NCBI RefSeq assembly: GCF_001625215.2
Contig: NC_030385.2
Coordinates: 42,681,598 to 42,745,597, forward strand
Source: Daucus carota subsp. sativus
Lineage: Eukaryota > Streptophyta > Magnoliopsida > Apiales > Apiaceae
Direction of reading: 5' to 3'
Length of the DNA: 64,000 bases
The notes beneath the pieces are model-generated. The model searched no databases, was not told where the DNA came from, and worked only from the letters and a program-made list of their open reading frames with translations. This document shows, piece by piece, positions 37,070 to 49,677 of this stretch. How positions within the stretch are numbered: position 1 is the first letter of the stretch; each line of letters starts with the position of its first letter. The position numbers and the translations under genes are program-made.

Positions 37070-40000
37070 ATGCTGAAAACTCACATGGTTACTTCAATGG
37101 AAGGCATGGGTGATGCAATTTCTGCTGACAAGTTGCAGCAGGGGGAGAACTTAGATGCTGTGTTCCATGATTCAGTCTCCAACCAAAAGGGAACCCCTCA
37201 CTCTGTAATACGTACAAGAGAAGAGCCACTTAAGCTGAACCAGAGGCAAAGCCTGTTCGAGCCAGTGATATTACAAGTACGTCAAGAAAGCAGCATTGAT
37301 CAGGTGAAGCCAGAAAAAGGGCTAACTAATGTGAAATTGGCACAGAGCCTTGATGACGTGGCAGATGCATCACAACCAAACAAAGATGAAAGCTCTATAT
37401 CTATAGTGCATGAAACTGAGCCAGTTACATTATGCCAGAGGCCCAGCTTAGATGGCACCACTCCAACATCAGAATCTTGTCAAGAACGAAGCTCCCTCTC
37501 TACAGTACCTGAGAAAGAGTTGGATAATTTGCAACCGACACCGAACCTAAGTACTGTTATCCTAACCTCAGAACATGGAACACCTGTTTCTACTATGCCT
37601 GCGAATGTGCCTGATACATTGCAGAAAATCATTGATCATGAAACTTATCTCTCTGCATCGCAATCTGATCAAGAAAAGTCCAGTTTATCTTTAAAGCAGG
37701 CAAAAATCCTGGAAAAATTGCCTCTGCGAAGGAACCCTGATGTTGGGGTTCAAACATTACCGTCTGTTCAAGAAGGGAGTGGTCGCAGTAAACTGCCTGA
37801 AAAACCATCAGACGATGGATATAACTGGAGAAAATATGGGCAGAAACTAGTCAGAGGAAACCAGTTTGTTCGGAGCTATTACAAATGCACATTTCCAAGT
37901 TGCCCAGCTAAAAAGCAAGTGGAACGATCACATGAGGGATATATAACTAATATAAATTGCCGAGGGAACCATGAACATCCCAAACCTCAACCAAGTCCCC
38001 AAACACCTGTATCTGTTCAAGCAAGTTCACCAGAAAAGTCTTCTTTGGTCGGAAGTGAAGTGCCCAGAAGTGAAGGTAAATCATGAAATTTACTACTATT
38101 TTTTGTTTTGTTAACTTGTCAGTAAGTTAAATTGTTTAATATATTTGACCATTATTTAAAGACGAGACAGCCAACATAGACATGGAAAAGCCTCATCAAA
38201 TTGTGCTAGTAGAAAGTCCTAAGCCCTTGCCTGTTCAAGCAAAAAGCCCTGATGTTATGGGAGTTTCTGCTTCCAAATCAAATAGAGCAAAAGACAGGGA
38301 TGATCATGACGGGGAGATGGACACTAAAAGACGGTAATGATAATCTATATAGTGTTGTTAAAGAATGTGATGGACTGTTGTATAGTTGTACAATAATTTG
38401 TAATTTGTGAACAGGAGGAGGGATAGTTCTATCAGTGACGATAATTTGGCTTCAGCTAATAGGGCAAATGGTGAATCACGAATTGTTATCCAGACTACAA
38501 GTCTGGTTGATATAGTGAATGATGGCTACCGCTGGCGGAAGTATGGACAAAAATTAGTGAAAGGCAATTCAAATCCAAGGTAATACGTCCTGTCTAATAG
38601 TTGTGGTTGGCTGGCAATGGAAAAAGTAAAAGAAAGTGGTCTTGACAGAAGTCCTGTATTCCCTGTCAAAATTTTAGCATGTGACGGTGCCTTTCCATTT
38701 TGTTACACTGATATTCATATACTAGGAGGTAGATACTTTCTTTTACTAAATGAACTCTCATTTATTCCAATGGTACTTGTTGCACTAGATTGCTGGTGAT
38801 GCATTCATTATATTAAAGACCTTAAAAGCAGCCCTGCTTTATTATAAAATAAGGAATAAAATAGTTGGGCTTAGTGCCTCTATTCCAAAAGAAGGCTCGC
38901 TTTCTGTATGTGATAAGTTCACGCCATAGGTTGCAATGGCTTAACTAGATACATAAATAGGGAGGGAAGCATATGCTCTACGTTTCATGCATAATTAATT
39001 TGTTACAGGACATTTGGAAGATCTTTTCAAAATTGATTGAGCGATTGAATTGATTCTGATATTCCTTCAACTTTACATTATGCAGGAGGAAAGGACTTTG
39101 ATCCAAACTTACTCCCTTGAGTTATCCAAGGGACTAAATATTATCACTTTTTAGATCATTTTACATTGGGAGTAGATTTTAAGAAATTTATAGGCATATA
39201 TAATCCTTCTGAAATATAGGGGGGAAAAAGCTGAAAAACAGTTTATATAGGATCATTTAAGGAGCCATCATGATATTAAATTATTCCTTGTAGCATAAAA
39301 TTAGAATAAATTGTCTTTTCCTAAGCTTAGCCTTAGTATTCATGTTACTAATAGTCCTCATCTTCATAGAGAAAGAAAACAGTTTTTAACAGATCTTTTG
39401 AAGCGAAACAGTTGCTGCAGTAAGGGGAGCATAAGCATTATGCCTCCACTGCCAATATGCATTAGCCTCTCTACAAAATCTTTGGAGAAATTTAGTAGGA
39501 ACAAACTCATGCAGGAAGTCTAGTAGTGACAAAATTAATATGATATTTCCTGCTTTAAGGATTTTTATATCATTAAGGATTGCAAACCACTCCTCACTTA
39601 TATCTTCTGGAACCTGGTATAGTGGTATGTGTATAATTGTAGTTTAGTTCGATGCACCCCGTAGTATTAATTCCCTCTCTAGATACAGGAAAATTCAGTT
39701 TATAAGTGGCCTTCTCTCTTTTGTACCTATGGATAGAAAGCCTCTGTCTCCTCCCTATCTCATTATGTTAATCTTTTAATTTTATTTGACCTTTTTTTTT
39801 CCTTGTCGCATTCTCAATTTTTTAGTACTTCAAGTAAAAACAATTGATCGATTAGGAGTTGTAATAAAGAGTATTGCTAGACTTCACAAATATATGAATG
39901 TTACTAAGTTGCTAGTAGCATCAATTTTTTTTAATTTTTCTAATTTTTTTTCTGGAAAGGGATTAAGAGTCTTGCGAAGATGCTCTTACTCCATTATATA

Positions 40001-40636
40001 GTTGCCTGTTATATATGCAGTTTTATGCTGTACAATGTGCTATGTCTCTTTGACCCTTTCATATGAAATTGTTTAGTCAGAATTTTGTTTGTTATCTTTC
40101 TGGTTCAAGTATATTGGATCAAGTTCTCAATTACTAGTGCAAAGGGTCTAAATTTCTTCCCGGCCAATACATTGCATGTTATAGTTGTTACCATCATGTT
40201 AAAGCTGAATCTGTAAAAAGATGTACTAAATGCATATATTGATGTGAAAAGAGTAATTTTAGATGTACGTGCAAACATCTTTTTTGTACTAGCTTATGAA
40301 GATCATTTATTGCGGTTAAGTTTTTTTTTTCTTTATGTTACCAGGAGCTACTATAGGTGTTCGAACACTGGTTGTCCTGTTAAGAAACATGTTGAAAGGG
40401 CTTCCCATGATTCAAAAGTGGTTATCACCACCTACGAGGGACAACATGACCATACTATACCTTCTGCACAAACTGTAACTCATAACACATCAGGAGCTGA
40501 TACAGACGTAACACCTCAGAATGCATCAGGAGCTGATACAGACGTAGCACCTCAAAATAGTGAGTCAAGATCTGAAACTGAGGAAAAGGAAGTAGCCGGT
40601 CTCGATATGGTTGTTCATGTTAGTGAAACCGAATAA
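37070..40636 (+). CDS. WRKY1: group I WRKY transcription factor, WRKY1 type
   Basis: Four coding exons (37070-38075, 38162-38333, 38415-38579, 40345-40636) join in phase to give 544 residues. The N-terminal WRKY domain reads [20 protein letters not shown] then a C2H2 finger (CTFPSC...NHEHP). The C-terminal domain reads [20 protein letters not shown] then [18 protein letters not shown]...HDH. The 1765-bp intron splits the C-terminal domain at the conserved PR position typical of group I genes. A long Ser/Glu-rich N-terminus precedes the first domain. Near the end a 12-residue unit ([12 protein letters not shown] / [12 protein letters not shown]) is repeated twice. These nuclear proteins bind W-boxes (TTGAC) mainly through the C-terminal domain. 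Both domain sequences are closest to Arabidopsis WRKY1/ZAP1 among those I recall. Confidence 0.93.
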
Positions 40637-41092
40637 GAACAAGCTTCCCCAACATTTACAGGAAGCTACTTTGATGTAGTAATTTATGATGATTGTTGAC
40701 ATAGACAAGGATACTTCTGATTAGAGAACTTTCTATATTTGTTTTCTGCATTAAAGCTGGTTAATTAGACCTGTTTAGCTAGGCGAGATTAGTAAGTTAT
40801 TTATTTTATAGGCAATTTAAGACGGGTGAACGTGTGTTGGTTGTAAAAATTATTTGGAGGAACTAGTAACAGAATGTTGATTATATTAGATAAGAAGTAT
40901 CAGATTTTTAGTAACCATTCTTGGCACTCAGTTGACTATCTTTGTGTTATGTTTTGATATGAAATTTGCCAGATGCAAAAAGTATCAGCAAATGAGAATC
41001 ATGTAAACTAACACTATATGTATGTTATTCTATCAATTTCAGAAAAGCAGAAAAACATAACTTTTTATATATATATTTATTTAAGCGGGTCG
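40637..41092. other. 3' flank of WRKY gene
   Basis: Presumed 3' UTR and AT-rich DNA. No other feature seen. Confidence 0.4.
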
Positions 41093-41382
41093 CGCTCAAG
41101 AGAGAACCAGTCCTTAAAATAGAACCATGGAACCACTAAGGTTCTGCTGCGGAACCCTAAATTTTAAATAGATTTTTAGGATCTAAATCTAAATACATGT
41201 TTTTTTCATATTTTTTCATCGTTGTGTGTGTTCAAAAATAATTTTAAAATCTAATACATAGATATTGACATTTTTTGCATGTGAAGTTCTGCTGCAGAAC
41301 CCTAACTCATACTTAAGTTCTGCTGCAGAACCCTGTCTTATAAGGTAAGGGTTCTATGGTTCTCTCTCTAATGGTTCTCTCT
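41093..41382. mobile_element. MITE-like element with repeated GTTCTGCTGCAGAAC palindromes
   Basis: The left end GCTCAAGAGAGAACCA is matched on the complement of the right end by GCTCCAGAGAGAACCA. The near-perfect palindrome GTTCTGCTGCAGAAC occurs at about 41286 and 41320, with a one-base variant near 41144. Non-coding; superfamily and target duplication not determined. Confidence 0.65.
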
Positions 41383-41676
41383 GGAGCATTTAAATAAGAT
41401 CTTATATTGCAAGGAAGATTGGACAAGCAAAGCAGTGTAGAAAGAACAAAAAAGAAAAGCAAATGGGACATCAACTACAACTATATATTAATATTACAAA
41501 ATCTGGCCCTTCTCTTCTCCAATGGTCAATCTCTTTATTTATACATCATCAGGTGGTGACATTAAAGAGATAAACATCAAAGTATACTCTACTTCTTTAG
41601 TCACAAGGGGGTCACAAGACCAAATTATTCTCATCATTTATATTACCTTTTTCACCACACCACTTGACTGTGCTAA

Positions 41677-41708
41677 ATGGATGATAGATGATAGATGATA
41701 GATGATAA
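41677..41708. repeat. GATGATA heptamer microsatellite
   Basis: Four head-to-tail GATGATA units lie between the WRKY and CCCH genes. Confidence 0.8.
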
Positions 41709-42247
41709 ATGTTGGAAAATTATTCCAACATACTTTCTTGGGTAAAAATCTTTTTTAATCTCGAGTTAGTGAGTACGTACTCAGGAGCATCGGTCCGAAC
41801 AACTTAACATATATCAAGCAAAGCATAGATGAAACAATTCATGAAGTCCAGCTGAATATCGATTATGTATGAACTAGTATATTTATTATAACTTCTTTCT
41901 TAGCCCTGCAGAGACCCCTACATTTCTTTAACTTAATTTCTGCTTGTACTGCTACTTCCTTTCTTCTTTTGCTAAGTAAGATTATACTAACAAGTCTACT
42001 TCAGAGTCCAGACTAAATCTAAAAAACCCTCAACTTGTAACATTTTGTCTGTACCGCTATTCTTTGCGGTACCTTCTAACTTTAGCTGAAGAGAACACCG
42101 AGAAACCATCTTTTGCTCTTCATGACTAGGTATCTGACTCCAAGATAAACACGAACTACTCTGAGACTGGTATACAGTTATTTATAATCTGCCGCTTCTG
42201 TAGTATAATAGAGCACCCTATATCTGTGACCTTCTCTGTTGCAGAAA

Positions 42248-44601
42248 CTATGTAGCTGTCGAAATCCTGCTCGTCATTGGAGACGCAAACGGACTGTCTG
42301 GAAGGTTTAGTCCCTGAGTGCTGCGCAAAATTTTAGAAACCACGCCACATTTAGGAAACCACACAATAACGACATAACAAAATTTGATAATCAAAATGAA
42401 TAAGATATATGATAAAACATTGTACCTCTCCTGATCACTGTATTTGGTCTCTATGTGCTTGATAGTCTCTTCAGTATTACCAGAACCATTATTCAGAACA
42501 TCTAACAAGTAATTGAATCGTTCGGCAGATGGGAAGTCCGGCTGTTCTTCATGTGCTTTGTTGATATACAAGAAAAACAAGAATTTGTTTACAAAAATAA
42601 TAGGAATAAGATTAAAATTTTTAAATAAATTATATAATCAAGTCTAATGTAGAACCTTCAGAAATCTTCATTTCGTTTGGTGCATAGCCAAAGTATTGAT
42701 GATGGTTCATGGATTTAGCTGCTATTTGCATCTCAGAGAAGCGCATTCTTTCAAACTCAAGTAGACGTTCCTGCTCCTCCATAACGTGCTTCCTCAGCAT
42801 GCCTGAATTATCATAAAATCTAGGGACTGCCGAATAAAAAATAAAAGTAAACGTATGAATATATTAGGGAAACCATTGGCTAATCTAAAAATCACTGAAA
42901 AGAAGACCTTACTTGAGTGTATATCAGTTTCTGCATCAACAATATGAGAACCATAGTACATTGGATGCTGAACTTTTTCAGAGAACTTCCTGCGGAAAGA
43001 GATGGTTGATTTGAAAAGAGATTAAGGCTTCAAAATGTGGTAACAGGAGTTAAGTAGAGGAGAAACATAATGTGGTGTAAAAAATGCAGTGGTTTTATAA
43101 CTCCATTTCTACTCACCTCTCGGAAAGCCTTGATTTTTCCCTGTAAGGCTTTACAAGAACACGCGCACCACATACAAAATGAGGATTCCCTTTAGCCAGA
43201 ATCTGTTTTACTGACTCTGGGTAAACAAAAGTCACGAACCCAAACATTCTTCTCTGCTGGCAAGGAATCCTAACATCTTGAACAGGTCCATATTTACTAG
43301 AAAATTAAAAGCAAAAGAACAAATACTGTTAATATAATAATCATTATTTGGAATGATGGAATACCACTGGCGACAATAATCTAACTTTCCTTACTTGAAA
43401 TAGTTGGAAACGTCTTGCTCCGTGAAAGTGCTCTCAGCAGGAAAAGTCAGATATATCTGGCGAGAGCCAGTCACTGTTCCGCCATGCTCATTTCTTTCTC
43501 CATTGAAGTCCATATACTCCGGAACATCTTTTGCCAATATGACACAATGCTGACCATGAGGTCTGTAGCTAAATAAAAGAAAACATGAGAAGTTAACTAC
43601 TCTTTGAACATGTGGAACTATAAAGCATCTGTAACAATGACAATTCACGAATTCCACCTGTCTATAAGCCTAATGCTGTTCTTGAGTCGGGCAAGAAGCT
43701 TAGTCAAGCTATAACCAGCTTTTCCATGTCTCTGGCTCTCTGTAAGATACCCCTCAGCTTGAAGTGTCTTCCCATATTTCTCATAATATAACATCGGTAA
43801 GGAAGCAATTGACACTGGGAACCCTCTTCTCGATTTCAAGAGTTCAGTGATCTCCACTTCGAGCTTCTCAAGCGATCCAGGTGAAAAATCCTGATCTTCA
43901 TTAACAACTTCATTTGTATTCGAATGGTACACTTGAGAGAAGCTTTCTGGTATCAGATGGCCATGAAAGTAGCGACAGTTGCTTCCATGTTTACAAAATC
44001 CTTTACTGAAGTAGTGGCAAACCTTGACCGGAAATTCAGGCAAACTTGGAGACCTTCGGTTGGCTCTCGGGCCAACTGCAGTTTTAGGCAAATAGTAACT
44101 GCCTGACACATCAGACTGATTTGAGTTGATAGCATCCATTTGATCTTCCAATGAGAAAAACTGAAGCTGGTTCTGCAGACGATAATCATCCAGAGCAGAT
44201 TCTGTGTACCCTAGTGGGACATATTCCAAGTTACGAACTGGCAGCTGCTCTGCAGGAACTTGGGGATCCCAGTAAGGATTGGGGACTCTAAGCGCTGAAT
44301 TCAGAGATGGAAAGGACCGAGATGCCGAGAATGAGGTGAACTGCAAGGGAAGCTCTGAGATTGGTGTAGGGCTCATCTGAGGAGGTGAAACCGAAAGAGA
44401 AGCTACTGGCTTGGACGACAATCCAGTTTTAGCTTTCTCAATCAAAGAGAGAAGTACATTATCCGGGCTAAATGCTAATCTAATCATCTCCCTCTCACCA
44501 TGATCTTGCAACAGTAGATAACCAATAATCTTAGACACATTTTCTGGTTCTAGTTTCTGGATTCTATTGTAGACAACTTTGGTAGAATCTGTAAAGTCCA
44601 T
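42248..44601 (-). CDS. CCCH zinc finger protein with LOTUS and RRM domains
   Basis: Seven exons (43658-44601, 43395-43568, 43117-43296, 42913-42989, 42656-42826, 42426-42555, 42248-42320) join in phase and encode 582 residues. The N-terminal about 60 residues ([20 protein letters not shown]) resemble a small helical MLLE-like module. One CCCH finger spans residues 195-213 (C195, C203, C209, H213; C-x7-C-x5-C-x3-H). An OST-HTH/LOTUS domain is at about 243-315 and an RRM at about 352-431 (RNP2 IYLTFP, RNP1 RMFGFVTF). A charged helix ([19 protein letters not shown]) follows. This order matches the plant C3H18/46/53/55 group, predicted RNA-binding regulators. Exon 1 carries more than half of the protein. 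A separate 5'-UTR exon lies upstream (45574 to about 45690). Confidence 0.94.
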
Positions 44602-45690
44602 CTCGATAATTTAACCTTAAAAACCACTGAAATAAACACCATTGATCCAGCGTTAGTATGCAATTACACAAATAAGGTGTCTAACACATAAAAAACACAC
44701 AATCCTCTGGCAGACCAAGCCGTTTCAATTATTATCTGGCAGAACAAGCCGTTTCAATTATTATTCATTATAACTTAAACCAAAATCTCGAGTAGCATAT
44801 ATTGTAATCACTATATGTTAACAACATAAATTTTTATCGAAAACCATTGAATTTTAGTCATTACTATACCTCATGAAGCATACTAATTACTTGCCAGAAC
44901 CTGAACCTACAAAATGCAGTCTCGATGAACTATAATGACAAATAATAATTACTAACCGGAGAAGATAACATAAATGGTTAAAATCAGACAGGATACCCCA
45001 GAAAAACTAGAAAACATTATTCACAAAATTAGCAAACTAGAAAACATTATTCACAAAATTAGCAAGAATTGAAAGATGTTTCATTATGTACACATGCTAT
45101 TCTGAACATGAAAACTCATCCTCCACCAAACAAACATGAATGGACAGACTAGAAAGTCATATTAAATAGAATAGCTGTTTTTTTCCAAAAATGATGAGTA
45201 CAAAACAATATCTCCACATAACATATTTAAACAATTCTGGAAAGAAAACAATGACCTCTTTGACAAACTAAATGACCACCATCACAAAATAATTGGTGGT
45301 TCAAATTACTTTCAGAACCAAACATTAAAAGAAAACATGCATTACAACATTCACAACAGGGTTCTTAGTTCAAAGTTCAAAGTTCAAACTCATGTCTGGA
45401 AACATCAAATGGCTACAGAGTCTGAAACACTTGAAACCAAAGGTTGGATTTTTCCATAAGAATAAAAAGAAATACTATAAATTTAATGTAGTGACAAAGA
45501 AACAAATATATAACTGTGAATAAATAGATAAATGAAAGAATGAAAAGCATGAGAAGGTAAAGATCTGACATACCCTGAAACTCACAAGATTTTATAGGCA
45601 GAAGAAAGTCAGAGACAGCAAATCTTTGAACTGATGTTCCATCTCTCCCATGATTAAATCTCCCCCTCTGTCTCTCTCTGCAACTCACTC
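44602..45690 (-). other. 5'-UTR intron and leader exon of CCCH gene
   Basis: A CT-rich untranslated exon ends at 45574 before GTATGT; an intron of about 0.9 kb follows. Within it are two perfect or near-perfect tandem duplications: 29 bp x2 at 44707-44764 (CTGGCAGACCAAGCCG...) and 30 bp x2 at 45004-45063 (AAACTAGAAAACATTATTCA...). Confidence 0.6.
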
Positions 45691-48600
45691 TTTTTTTTTT
45701 TAATATCTCAAAGGAAATAGTACTGATATATACAAACAGATAACTGTGACTAGATAGACTCTATATAAACATTAATATTTACAAGTATATTAAAACAACT
45801 GCTGTGTCCCACTACTCAAACTATCCTCAATAAAAAGACAGCATTCTTAAGAAGCAAACTGACAGAAAGGGAAGTACATATCTGTTAAAGGCTAATTTGT
45901 CTTTTGTTTTAATAAAATAATCTCAAATCAATCCTCCTAAATACTCTTTATACAAGCAGATAAATATACTCATTTACACACACATTTACACACACTAATT
46001 ACTCTATCTAGATTATTCTACTATGTGCTTTGCATGAAACAGCCTGGGCACCTTAGCCCTCACACTCTATATATACCCTTTTTTTTAATTAAAGTAAAAA
46101 ACTAAAATGAAAAGTGGAATTGTTGTTACAGATTGTGCGGGAGATTATTTGGAATTTCGCCTTGAGTTTCGAATTTTGATGAAAAGGTCATGTCACCGAA
46201 ATGACGTTATTGCCCTCATCTACTGTAACTACTTCAAAGTCAACCCCACTCATTTCTCTGGAGTCAGTTTCTCATTTTTATCGGCTAAACTTTTTCTCCC
46301 TATTTTTTCGTATAATGGTACACCTATATGCTATGTGTTCACTTTAACTCAAAACTAGATGACGCCCTCGGTATGGTTTTAGAAATAATATATTATTAAA
46401 TAATATAAAAATAAATAATATATTATTAAATAATATATTGTTTTTTTTAAAAAATGAAATAATATATTATTAAATAATATAAAAATTAATATATTAATAT
46501 TTTAGTAATCGATATATAATACAACATGCTATTATTATTGTTGATAATACCTCTTTATTTATTTATTTATTAAATTTAAAGTGAAATAATCTTAATATTA
46601 TATTTAATTTAAATTGTGACGATATATATAATTTATTTCAAATAAATTATATAAAATTATATTTAAATCAGACAAATATCAAATCAAACCAACGATATAA
46701 GGTATATCCGCCTACGGTACTATTTTATTTTATTGAATAATAAAGGTTATTTATTTTAATTTTAAAAAAATTTGCACATTTTATCATTTTTAGCTTATAG
46801 TATGTTCGATCTTTAACTTCTCAGGTTGCTACAAGTAAATCTGTCTAATAAATTATTTTTAAGAATATAAACACATAATATTTTGTATTTTTAAATTAAA
46901 AATATTTTTATATGTGTTAATTATAATTTAATTATCCAAATTTTATATTAAATGTTAGTCTAAACTACAACAAAATTATTACTCCTACTATGCAATATAT
47001 TCAATTGATCTGAATAGTTGTGTGTATATAATTAGAATTAGTAATAAAATTCAAAAATTCTTTTTACGGGTTCATTTGATTTATAAAATAATTAATAATT
47101 AAAGAATAATAAAAAATTAAAAACTATTTTATAAAAAATTTAAGACTTAAAAGTATAAGTACATGTATATGATTTGTTAGTATATCCGATAAACGAGTTG
47201 CAAATTGCAATCTTGCATGGCAGAGTCAAGAACAACACAGTCTACAGAAAAGACATGAATGCGTGGATGATCACGTGACAAGGCAAGTGCTTATGATATG
47301 ATTATAGGGGTCCTGGGACCCATAGTTCTCTGTAGATGAGGTTGGTCGGACCCACTATGCGTTACCCCAGTGAAACGTATGTCCTCAATTTTTATATGAA
47401 GATTTTTTTTTGGAAAAATATGTGTTCTGATTACTTTTCGAATCGTATGGCTTTATAATTTATATTTGCATTCAAATAATAAAAATATAGTCAAATTACT
47501 AGACGATTCATTTTCCATCGAAATAACGTCATGCTCGAGTTCGTGATAAAATGATTCTGACTCCATCCGATCGAGTGATGACTTTAAAAGCTGAAATTTT
47601 TTTAGATTTGAATTTGGCTCAGAAAATTTGAGTAGGTATAAATAAACATTAATAAAATCTCAAATATGATATACTTGTTATATATTGACCTGATTTAATA
47701 TATATAATTTATTATAAATTAAATATTTGATATAATTATAGTATATAAAACAAATGGAGACAATATATATTAAGTTTGCGATACTCATGGATTGATTAAT
47801 TTTGAATTTAAACTCGGTTTTTGAGCTTGGCTTAATAGTTATAGAACAGATATTTTACGAAACTTTTCGATTAGAATAGTCATAGATTAGTTTAAAGTAT
47901 TTATTTTAACAATTTTTTTGTATTTATAATTTTTTATGATAAAAATCAATATCATTTAAATAACCCACCAAATATATTATTGTCATTATTATATTCTTTT
48001 TGTAATTCATAATTACGCGCACTCCAAAATTATATGAACATACAGTTCTTAATTAATATTTATATTTATAAAATTATAAATATTTATTCTAAATCTCTCA
48101 CCTAGCTTTGACAATGAGGACGATTGTTTGTGAGATATTATTTTGCATTTTATAATCCTTTTTAATTTGAGTTGATTAACTCAAATTTAAATTATATATA
48201 TATATACATATTATTAAATGAAATTGACATATTAGTTTTTGAAATTGACATATTAGTTATTCACTTGGCGAGTCGATAACGATCTTCTCAATTTTTAATT
48301 TAATATAGTTGGTAATGGTTCGACTTCAGATTTCAGAATCTAGAGTTATTGTTAAAGAATTTCCAGCGGCGATTATAATGATGTCTAAATTGCATCTGTA
48401 GATATTGGGCAAAATTTACTGAACCTGGCATTGTGCTTCGATATTTGCCCATCAGTTATAATTTAAAAATAATATGTTATTAATATTTAAATTTTTATAA
48501 ATAAAATTTATCAATTTAATATAATAATAAATAATTTGTAATTTTTTACAGTCGTAGAAATTCGATAAATATAATCATTTATAAAAAATGAGAACAGTGG

Positions 48601-49677
48601 TTGGAGTGTCAATTTTTGAAGAAATTGTCTATTATTTTTGTTTACGACATGTTCACCAAACGTTTAGCCAAGTACTCCTAATGGTTGGGATGCACTTACA
48701 TGTTGTGGGTCCTGTAGTCGTAAGAGTGGGGCCGACTGAATGCGTAAGTGACAAACGATAACAGTAAGCAAGTCGTCAAGCTTTGACCAGCAGATGTCAT
48801 CTGTTGATCCAATCCTTATCTACTTGTTCAATTGAACCCAGTGTTTTTTGTAAATTTTATATCATGATATTATTTTATTTTTCTGAAATATTCTATATTA
48901 TAATTATAATTAGTTATAATAATTTTATTTTGAATTTTTCTTTTACTGACAAGTATAAGTGCAAACTAGAGTTTAAATTATTATAAAACAATACATATAA
49001 TTTATATATTATCATGTCTCCGATTAATTTGTTAGAAGTTATATCGGGATTTAAAATCCGGACTTTAAGTCATCTCTAATTTTAATTTGATAAATGTGTG
49101 TTTATGTAATAAGTCAGAAGTCGGCTTAAAATCAGAAATAAGTCAGAAAATGACTTAAACCATAAGTTAGTTTGTGGTACTTTTTTCGATGACTAATTTT
49201 TTTTATAAAAATTACTCCTAAATCATAAACTACTCATAAATCACTATATATCTTCCGTTAAAAGTGAGGGTGAAAATATAATTATGGATTAATCATATTA
49301 ACCGGGTGCGGAGCCAATTATTTGGAAGTTATATTTATGTTATATACTTCTATATTTACAAAAAATCCAAAAAAAAAAAAAAATGACTAGCCCACCATAG
49401 AGCTTTTCATGAGTTCTTTTAGATCATTCCAGATCAAGATATTAACAGGTTGCGAGATTCGGTCATTCGGGTTGGCCGGATTCTTAAAACCCCCGCTATC
49501 TCAGGATGAATCGATCTCCCCCTGATGTGAAGAATCGGTGAATGCTAGAAAAAGTATGTATATCGAGACTACAAAACAGGTCCTGCAGCTGTAGCAAACA
49601 TGTTTCCTCTCTTTTATGTGTTGGGCGTAAGGCTTTCATCTAAAATTTTAAAGTATTGAAATAAGAACCAAAATAAA
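45691..49677. other. long gene-poor AT-rich region
   Basis: Four kilobases with no supported gene. It contains AATAATATATTATTAAATAA-type repeats at about 46386-46500. At about 47270-47400 and 48690-48760 there are short stretches of more balanced base composition that match nothing I recognise. The ORFs are AT-driven. Confidence 0.45.

Noticed and set aside
49013-49270. Possible MITE with AAGTCAGAAGTCGGCTTAAA-type blocks
   Set aside because: No paired termini or target duplication could be defined.
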